A stretch of 64,000 bases of DNA from Thorsellia anophelis DSM 18579 (lineage in GTDB: Bacteria > Pseudomonadota > Gammaproteobacteria > Enterobacterales > Thorselliaceae). The DNA is taken from contig NZ_FOHV01000005.1 of NCBI RefSeq assembly GCF_900111395.1, forward strand, positions 124,001 to 188,000, in the 5' to 3' direction. Under the pieces are notes generated by a model. It was not told the origin of the DNA and made no database searches. It saw nothing but the letters and a program-made list of their open reading frames with translations. Positions 58,021-64,000 of this stretch are shown piece after piece (position 1 is the stretch's first letter; the number at the start of each line of letters is the position of its first letter). A program made the position numbers and the translations under genes.

Positions 58021-61000
58021 ATGTTTGGTTATATACCGACAATTATAATTGCAATATCCTGCGCTGTATTTGTGTTATATCTCGTTATACGAAATATGTC
58101 AGAACAACACTCATATCAAATCAGACAACTAAGAATTGAAATCCAGCTACTCAAAAGTGAAATCATCTCTTTACTAACAAAACATCCTACATCTGAATCA
58201 ATAGCAGCACAACAGCAAGATTCTATTGAAATTTCCGAATCAGAAATAATCTCTACTGCCATCGAATCTGAGCCTATCACAATAGATCCTGTTAATTCAG
58301 CTGATTCAAATACATCACTAACCCAAGAACAAGAAATAGATACTAATAAGCATCTGGATAATAAAGAAATCGAACCTATACAAGTGAATAATCTTGCTAA
58401 TGAGGGAGAACAGATACTTCATTCGCAAGCGATGAGCTTAGATAACGCTACCCTAGTTTCAGAAAATAATTCATTTAGCCATCAAGAAACGAAACTAGAG
58501 AAGCAATCAATACAAAGCACTCTTGCTGACGAAGCGGAGATACTCTATCAGAATGAATGGCATATTAATCCCGAAGAGTCAGAAGCTTTAAAAGCAGAAT
58601 CACTCAGCCAGCCGCAAAATCAAGAAACACAATTACAGCATCCTACATGGTTTAAAACTCAATTTGATCGCGTTAAGAATTGGTTTTTTGCAGGTAATTG
58701 GCCTGTTAATATTGGTATCCTTATTTTTTTAATTGGTATTGGGGCTTTATTACGCTACTTGATTCAAACAGGCATTCTCGATATATCTATTTCAGCTAGA
58801 TTAGCAGGTGTTGGCGCTGTTGGTGTTGCGGGTCTATTTATGGGATGGCGCACTCGGTTATCTAAACCTGTGTTTGGACTCGCCCTTCAAGGAGGCTCTG
58901 TTGGGGTATTATTGCTTGTAGTCTTTGCCGCATCGCGCTTATATGAAGTCATGTCAGTTGAAATAGCATTTGGCTTAACAGTATTAATTCTAGCCGCATC
59001 CATCCTGATGTCATTGAAACAAAATGCGTTAGTGCTTGTTGCATTCGCCATTTGTGCCGCCTATTCAGCGCCACTTTGGCTCTCAACAGGATCAAATAAT
59101 TTTATTGGCCTATTTAGTTACTATGCCCTAATCAATGTTGCTGTTGTGATTATGGCGGTATTTAGGTCATGGCCCTTGCTTAATACAATAGGCTATCTAT
59201 TTAATGCCGTGGTTGCTTCACTTTGGGCACACTATAACTACATTACCGATAACTTCATTATCATACAATTTTTCATAGCCTTATTTTTCTTATTTTTTAC
59301 AATCATTCCAATTATTTACAGTAAAAGAATACCTCTAAACTTATTATTTGAAGATAAAAAAGTCAATTGGGTTGCGATTCACAGTTATCTGTTAATGCTT
59401 ATCACCCCTGGAATTGTCGTTATTTGGGAACATCGCCTATTCCAAATGGGACTTCCCTTAGAAAATATTGATCCACAATTACTACTCGCCTCTATCATTT
59501 GGTTAATTGCTGCTATTCAATTCGCATTGGGTTATGTTCAACTCAAACAACCCGAGCATAAAGAACAAGGAAAAATCTACTATTGGTTAGCATTAGGCTT
59601 AGCGACCATAGCGGTACCAATTGCATTTAGTAAAGACATATCTGGCATTTTATTTATTGCTGAAGGCGTGATGCTTTACTATATTGCAGCAAAAGCACTC
59701 CCTAAAACCATTAAGAACATTCTTATTGTTCTAGGGTTGGTGTTACATAGTATTGCGATGATGTTAATTTTTGAATCGTTTACACTCACAACATTAGCAA
59801 GCTTCTCTATCATTGAAAAACGTTCTTTAACTGACTATTTACTCACTTTTTCATTAGCATTAGGTATGGCAATTAGCCTCCATGCTATTAACAAACAGCG
59901 CATTACACTCAGCACCCAGACTCCCCCCTCACAATTGAGTCACGTCATTTTTAATATATATAGTTCGATGGCCTTTATTTTAGGATTATGCTCGGTAACA
60001 GCACTAGTTCAATATAAACTTCCTGTGGTACATTCAGTTGAGATAATGGCTTTGATATTTACCTCTCTGACGATCGTACTGTATATATTGACTGTGAAGT
60101 ATTGGCCAAGTATTAAAAATGCATACTCTCTCACTAGCTTTACATTTTGGAGCTTATTTGGATATTCAATTTATACCTTGTTTGTACAATTTGACATACT
60201 CGATCAAAGTTCGTCAGATAGCCTGCCAAGTAAATTAACATTAATTAATTTTATTTTAGTGCCGCTTGGTTTGGGTTACTTGATTATTTTACGCTCTAAA
60301 TATTCATCAATGGTTTTACCAAATAAACAAAAATGGCATAACATTTCTCATGGCCTTAACCAAACATTATTTGTTTTAATTATCAGCTTCGTATTCTACC
60401 GAGCTATGATTGTACTAATTGATTTACTCACATTAGTAAACGATGAATGGTTAATTGCGTTTATCTTGCTCCCTATTGCTTTCATGGGCTACTACTTAGT
60501 GCTGTTAACCACTAAAGAGAAGTTAAAAGCTTTTCTACCTCCAAAACTCATGCACACCTCATTACTTATAATTTGGGCAGGAATTGCAGCAATCTGTTTT
60601 TATGCTAGATTGTATTCGGAAGGAGTGAACGACCCATTAGTTTGGATACCACTATTAAATCCAGTTGAATTACCGCAACTCGCCCTAGGTGTAGGACTAC
60701 TCTTGTCACTAAGATACTTTATGATGCATATTATTTATCCAAAAGGAATGGATGATAAGCTTACAAAAACAATGACAGCCTCTTTTTACTCAATAGCAGG
60801 TGTTGCCATATTTTTGTTCATACAAATAGTTCTCATTCGAATGACTTATCATTGGTTACTAATAGAGGATATTCACTGGTTATCTATTGATATGTTTAAG
60901 CGTTCTCAAATACAAGCCACATTAACACTTTACTGGAGTGTTTTAGCAATTGCATTTTGGATGTATGGCGCTAAAAAATCGAATAAATCGATTTGGATTA

Positions 61001-61182
61001 TCGGGGCTGTACTATTCGGCATGGCTTTATGTAAGCTGCTATTTATTGACAGGCAGCATCTTGGGGCTCTGCCTGGTATTATATCCTTTATTGTTTACGG
61101 TCTATTTTGTGTCATTATTGGGTATTTCTTACCACTACCCAAAACAAATAAGGCTAACCAATCTGATACAGCTTTACAATAA
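58021..61182 (+). CDS. DUF2339 family large membrane protein
   Basis: 1053 residues. An N-terminal anchor (7-25), a coiled and acidic Gln/Glu/Ser-rich cytoplasmic or periplasmic region to about residue 215, then roughly 25 hydrophobic segments. The conserved start of the membrane part, NWFFAGNWPVNIGILIFLIGIGALLRY written in pieces as NWPVNIG and GALLRYLI, is the DUF2339 hallmark. Function unknown; envelope role is a guess. AAGGGG before ATG; a terminator follows. Confidence 0.85.
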   Translation: MFGYIPTIIIAISCAVFVLYLVIRNMSEQHSYQIRQLRIEIQLLKSEIISLLTKHPTSESIAAQQQDSIEISESEIISTAIESEPITIDPVNSADSNTSLTQEQEIDTNKHLDNKEIEPIQVNNLANEGEQILHSQAMSLDNATLVSENNSFSHQETKLEKQSIQSTLADEAEILYQNEWHINPEESEALKAESLSQPQNQETQLQHPTWFKTQFDRVKNWFFAGNWPVNIGILIFLIGIGALLRYLIQTGILDISISARLAGVGAVGVAGLFMGWRTRLSKPVFGLALQGGSVGVLLLVVFAASRLYEVMSVEIAFGLTVLILAASILMSLKQNALVLVAFAICAAYSAPLWLSTGSNNFIGLFSYYALINVAVVIMAVFRSWPLLNTIGYLFNAVVASLWAHYNYITDNFIIIQFFIALFFLFFTIIPIIYSKRIPLNLLFEDKKVNWVAIHSYLLMLITPGIVVIWEHRLFQMGLPLENIDPQLLLASIIWLIAAIQFALGYVQLKQPEHKEQGKIYYWLALGLATIAVPIAFSKDISGILFIAEGVMLYYIAAKALPKTIKNILIVLGLVLHSIAMMLIFESFTLTTLASFSIIEKRSLTDYLLTFSLALGMAISLHAINKQRITLSTQTPPSQLSHVIFNIYSSMAFILGLCSVTALVQYKLPVVHSVEIMALIFTSLTIVLYILTVKYWPSIKNAYSLTSFTFWSLFGYSIYTLFVQFDILDQSSSDSLPSKLTLINFILVPLGLGYLIILRSKYSSMVLPNKQKWHNISHGLNQTLFVLIISFVFYRAMIVLIDLLTLVNDEWLIAFILLPIAFMGYYLVLLTTKEKLKAFLPPKLMHTSLLIIWAGIAAICFYARLYSEGVNDPLVWIPLLNPVELPQLALGVGLLLSLRYFMMHIIYPKGMDDKLTKTMTASFYSIAGVAIFLFIQIVLIRMTYHWLLIEDIHWLSIDMFKRSQIQATLTLYWSVLAIAFWMYGAKKSNKSIWIIGAVLFGMALCKLLFIDRQHLGALPGIISFIVYGLFCVIIGYFLPLPKTNKANQSDTALQ

Positions 61183-61202
61183 TTCACTTTTTTAAAACGT
61201 TC

Positions 61203-61228
61203 AAAGCCTTCTAGACAGGAGGCTTTTT
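61203..61228 (+). terminator. Terminator of DUF2339 gene
   Basis: Seven-bp stem AAAGCCT/AGGCTTT (61203-61209, 61220-61226) with T run to 61228, 20 bases after the stop. The rest of the gap up to the tRNA promoter is empty. Confidence 0.8.
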
Positions 61229-61437
61229 ACTTCACATACTTATTTATCCTCTTTTACTAATCTGTTCATACGAAATTACATATCCATTATTACTTTATTC
61301 TATATCTCTAAGCCATATTTTATCTCTAAGTTGCCTTAAAATATGTTCAAAGATCGCATTTTTGAGGTGAAATTTAATCAAATTGATTATTTAGACATCA
61401 ATCAATACAATTTTATCCAATTTAACTCAAAAATAGA

Positions 61438-61466
61438 TAGACAGAATGCTCAAGCATCGGTAGAAT
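61438..61466 (+). promoter_or_regulatory. Promoter of tRNA-Ser/tRNA-Thr
   Basis: TAGACA (61438-61443), 17-base spacer, TAGAAT (61461-61466), then a GC-containing discriminator; the tRNA begins 11 bases after the -10 box. Confidence 0.65.
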
Positions 61467-61477
61467 TCGCACCCGTT

Positions 61478-61565
61478 GGAAGGATGGCCGAGTGGTTTAA
61501 GGCAGCGGTCTTGAAAACCGCCGTGTGTAACAGCACCTAGAGTTCGAATCTCTATCCTTCCGCCA
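61478..61565 (+). tRNA. tRNA-Ser (TGA)
   Basis: 88 bases including CCA. Long variable arm typical of serine tRNAs; anticodon TGA at 61512-61514 in the loop CTTGAAA; T-arm AGAGTTCGAATCTCT; acceptor GGAAGGA pairs with TCCTTCC. Confidence 0.97.
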
Positions 61566-61570
61566 CTTTT

Positions 61571-61646
<76 letters not shown>

Positions 61647-61668
61647 TACAGAAGTGATAAAATGATAT

Positions 61669-61690
61669 GAGACGCGAAAGCGTCTTTTTT
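61669..61690 (+). terminator. Terminator after tRNA-Thr
   Basis: Short stem AGACGC-GAAA-GCGTCT (61670-61685) with a GNRA tetraloop, followed by a T run. Confidence 0.9.
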
Positions 61691-61747
61691 CATTTTAAAC
61701 GGCTAAAAGCATTCCTATACTTTAATTGATTGAAAGGAGTCCTATTT

Positions 61748-62233
61748 ATGGCACTTTATGTTGAACCTATTACACAACAATCAATTATAAATTCCCCTAG
61801 TTTAAAGCTCGATATTGACAAACTTATCCCTAATTTATCTGAGCAGCTTATTCATGATCTGGTAGATAACACACAGCTAGCCAAAAATGCCTATGTTGCT
61901 ATGTTTAATGGCCACGCAATTGCACTAATATTAATTAGCTATGAATCTAATACTTTAGAAGTCAATATAGAACTCTTAGTAGTAAGAGAGAGCACTCGAA
62001 GACGTGGTGTAGGAATGTTCCTATTAACAGAGACAATATTAATGAATTCTGATAAATCTAATTGGCAGTGGACTCTAGCATTTGATGTTACTGAGCAAAG
62101 CAAACAAGCGGATAATCAAGGCTTGAATGAATCAGATTTAAAACAATTAATGAATACTTATCGCCTATTTCTCGATGCAGCACTTATCAGCAATCCTAAC
62201 CTATTAAGTTCGAGAATTGAGATAAAAGCGTAA
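61748..62233 (+). CDS. GNAT protein, PanM/PanZ-like activator of aspartate decarboxylase
   Basis: 161 residues from ATG 61748, which has AAAGGAG at ideal spacing. The acetyl-CoA motif LLVVRESTRRRGVGMFLL (RRRGVG at 84-89) closely parallels the LRVREVTRRRGVG block of E. coli PanM, which triggers self-cleavage of pro-PanD in pantothenate synthesis. It is about 30 residues longer than E. coli PanM, with a Gln/Asn-rich insert near 123-135. Role is by resemblance. Its 3' end overlaps the convergent ygdD gene by 30 bases. Confidence 0.7.
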   Translation: MALYVEPITQQSIINSPSLKLDIDKLIPNLSEQLIHDLVDNTQLAKNAYVAMFNGHAIALILISYESNTLEVNIELLVVRESTRRRGVGMFLLTETILMNSDKSNWQWTLAFDVTEQSKQADNQGLNESDLKQLMNTYRLFLDAALISNPNLLSSRIEIKA

Positions 62234-62689
62234 TACCGCTAAAACCATCAACAACCAGCCTAATATGAAAAACATTCCACCTATCGGTGTAATGGCCCCT
62301 AGCACTTTTATGCCTGATAAAACTAATATATAAAGACTACCACTAAAAAAAATGATACCCATGGATAACATTATCCCTGTTAATATTAGTTGTTTTGAAA
62401 TAGCCTGGCCCCGGTAGCCTAGCGCTACGCCAAACCCACCAACGAATAATAGACCAAGACCATGAACTAACTGATACAAGACTGCTGTTTGCCAGATCCC
62501 AAACATTTTTGGCTCAACTCTCCCCTCTATTAAATGCGCACCAAACGCACCTAATATCACCCCAACGGCTAAAAAAGTTCCACCTAGTGCAATAAAAAGT
62601 AACATCGAGCCATTCTTACCATTTAATTCAGTCAGTGTTTTGGCTTCTGATGACCGAGATGATGCAATCTCAAAAGGCGTTTTTTTCAT
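62204..62689 (-). CDS. ygdD: DUF423 family membrane protein YgdD
   Basis: 161 residues with four membrane segments after a 30-residue polar N-terminus. GGTFLAVGVILGAFGAHL, TAVLYQLVHGLGLLF, IIFFSGSLYILVLSG and TPIGGMFFILGWLLM match YgdD. The polar extension is longer than in E. coli. AGGA before ATG. Function unknown. Confidence 0.85.
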   Translation of the reverse strand: MKKTPFEIASSRSSEAKTLTELNGKNGSMLLFIALGGTFLAVGVILGAFGAHLIEGRVEPKMFGIWQTAVLYQLVHGLGLLFVGGFGVALGYRGQAISKQLILTGIMLSMGIIFFSGSLYILVLSGIKVLGAITPIGGMFFILGWLLMVLAVLRFYLNSRT

Positions 62690-62754
62690 AATAGACTTTC
62701 CTAAAAGTTACCTAATTAAATATCTAAAAAAGCAAAATTACTGCATTTAATCAT

Positions 62755-64000
62755 TCAATCAAGTTTTGCCAAAAATAGCTCCCCTCCCATCAGGAGCTTA
62801 TCTTTAATAAAAAAATAAGGGATAAAATGCCTTTTCCAAGGAGGAATGTTAAATATCTGCCAAATTTTTTTAATCGTTTTACCTCGATCTTGTCCAATGA
62901 TAGATACTTGAAAACTTGAAGGAAGACCAAACCGAATGGTAATTGGCTGCTGTTCAAAATAAGTTTTATATCGAACTATTTCATCTTGTGTTAGCTGAAG
63001 TGACTCAGCTAATCTCAATAAATCCTTTATAATTCGTTCTCTTGTGACCGTAGTTGTAAGCTGTGGGATTGGTATCTCTGATTGATTTAATTCAAGTATA
63101 TAAAGATTATCATGGTTCGATGTATTAACCGGTAACAATACCTTATAGAGCCTATTATGATAGCGCTTAACCTGCAACATTACATTTTGATCAGGACTAT
63201 AACCCATTTCAACCATCGCATGACTATCTTGACGACTCAGCGCAACTTCACTCCATATCCGCCTGATTTGATCATTTGTCGGACTGTGTAACTTAACTAA
63301 TTGGCACCAACGTCTTATTACTGCATATCGTTTTTCGTCTGTAAAGGTTCTTAGTGCTTCAATATCTAAGCTCTGTTCCCTCTTTTCAATAATTGAATCA
63401 AGAACAGGAGCTAACAACTCATCAAGTAATCGCTCTTGTGATTGGCAAAGCTCTGCACTTCTAGCCACAGCTTGCTGAAAATAAGGCCACCTTTCTTGCA
63501 AGATTGGCATCACATTTAGCCTTAAGAAATTTCGGTCGAATGCATCATTGTCATTACTCTCATCATTAATCCACTTTAATGAATACGTATGGGCATAATG
63601 CTCCAGCTCACATCGACTAAACTCCAGTAAAGGCCTTGCATGCCAGTGTAATGAATCTAACTGCCTAATAGGCAACATTCCCCCAAGCCCTAAAGGCCCA
63701 CTTCCTCGCTTTAATGCAAGCATAAACGTTTCAGCCTGATCATCTTGATGTTGAGCAGTAAGAAGCACATCACTGGGCAATAAATGCTGTTTAAACGCTT
63801 CGTAACGTGCTTTTCTCGCACCAGCTTCAATACCATTTAGCTTAGTATCAACATGAACACGTTGAATAACTAAAGGAATGCCATACTCATCACATAACAT
63901 TTGGCAATGTCTAGCCCAGTCGTCAGCGTTTTTACTTAGTCCATGATGAACATAAATTGCTCTGATTGATTTAATTGTAAAATTCAATTTTGGAAAAGAT
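62755..64000 (-). CDS. tilS: tRNA(Ile)-lysidine synthase, N-terminus outside window
   Basis: The frame is open to base 64000, so the SGG-type ATP loop lies beyond the edge; 415 codons are visible. Text matches E. coli TilS: IRAIYVHHGLS, TAQHQDDQAETFMLALKRGSGPLGL, WINDESNDNDAFDRNFLR and a C-terminal domain ending WKRHFIPYFFIKDKLLMGG. Converts C34 of the CAU anticodon tRNA-Ile to lysidine. Essential gene. Confidence 0.93.
   Translation of the reverse strand, partial: SFPKLNFTIKSIRAIYVHHGLSKNADDWARHCQMLCDEYGIPLVIQRVHVDTKLNGIEAGARKARYEAFKQHLLPSDVLLTAQHQDDQAETFMLALKRGSGPLGLGGMLPIRQLDSLHWHARPLLEFSRCELEHYAHTYSLKWINDESNDNDAFDRNFLRLNVMPILQERWPYFQQAVARSAELCQSQERLLDELLAPVLDSIIEKREQSLDIEALRTFTDEKRYAVIRRWCQLVKLHSPTNDQIRRIWSEVALSRQDSHAMVEMGYSPDQNVMLQVKRYHNRLYKVLLPVNTSNHDNLYILELNQSEIPIPQLTTTVTRERIIKDLLRLAESLQLTQDEIVRYKTYFEQQPITIRFGLPSSFQVSIIGQDRGKTIKKIWQIFNIPPWKRHFIPYFFIKDKLLMGGELFLAKLD

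Noticed and set aside
61343-61540. Plus-strand frame of 65 codons
   Set aside because: It runs through the promoter and body of tRNA-Ser and has no ribosome site.

Overview
The window reads as a stretch of chromosome from an AT-rich gammaproteobacterium. The evidence is AccB-AccC-PrmA in enterobacterial order, an E. coli-like rbsDACBKR operon with an RbsR-type operator, YejM, YgiQ, CyuA and PanM homologues, gammaproteobacterial tRNAs, and several CRP-like sites. Low G+C plus many sugar and polyol operons would suit a gut or insect-associated lineage such as Orbales (Gilliamella/Orbus group), but that is inference; no marker gene fixes the taxon.

Layout. 1-4.3 kb: the 5' end of a glycine-rich autotransporter gene (cut by the window edge), divergent from an OmpG-like outer-membrane porin and a lipoprotein with a lysozyme-like motif. 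4.4-8.4 kb: a glycosyltransferase-like protein, a TcyP-type cystine symporter and the cysteine desulfidase CyuA. 9.0-19.2 kb: a polyol locus with a ribose-type ABC transporter, SorC regulator, DhaL/DhaK kinase, SDR and zinc dehydrogenases, and divergently an RpiB-like isomerase and transaldolase. These fit erythritol/threitol to erythrulose to erythrulose-4-P to erythrose-4-P to the pentose phosphate pathway. 19.3-26.9 kb: a cellobiose-type PTS (IIB, IIC, IIA) with GH1 and GH3 beta-glucosidases and a ChbR-like AraC regulator.

27-33 kb: a secreted histidine phosphatase, a small secreted hypothetical protein, a broken PIN-domain (DUF4411) toxin-like gene beside its ImmA/IrrE partner, and ygiQ. 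33.4-41.2 kb: a ferric/phosphonate/hexose-phosphate type ABC transporter with an OmpR-type two-component system. Its sensor kinase carries a full solute-binding protein fused to its C-terminus, related to the transporter's own binding protein; this is the most unusual feature here. 41.4-47.7 kb: rbsDACBKR with operator and CRP-like site. 48.2-49.5 kb: a phosphomannomutase.

49.9-64 kb is housekeeping: two tandem tRNA-Asn genes with a clear promoter, aroQ, accBC, prmA, a SetA-like sugar exporter, yejM, DUF1523 and DUF2339 membrane proteins, tRNA-Ser and tRNA-Thr, panM-like, ygdD and the start-truncated tilS. Stem-loops between or after genes are common and were located by eye. No CRISPR array, insertion sequence, prophage or rRNA was seen.
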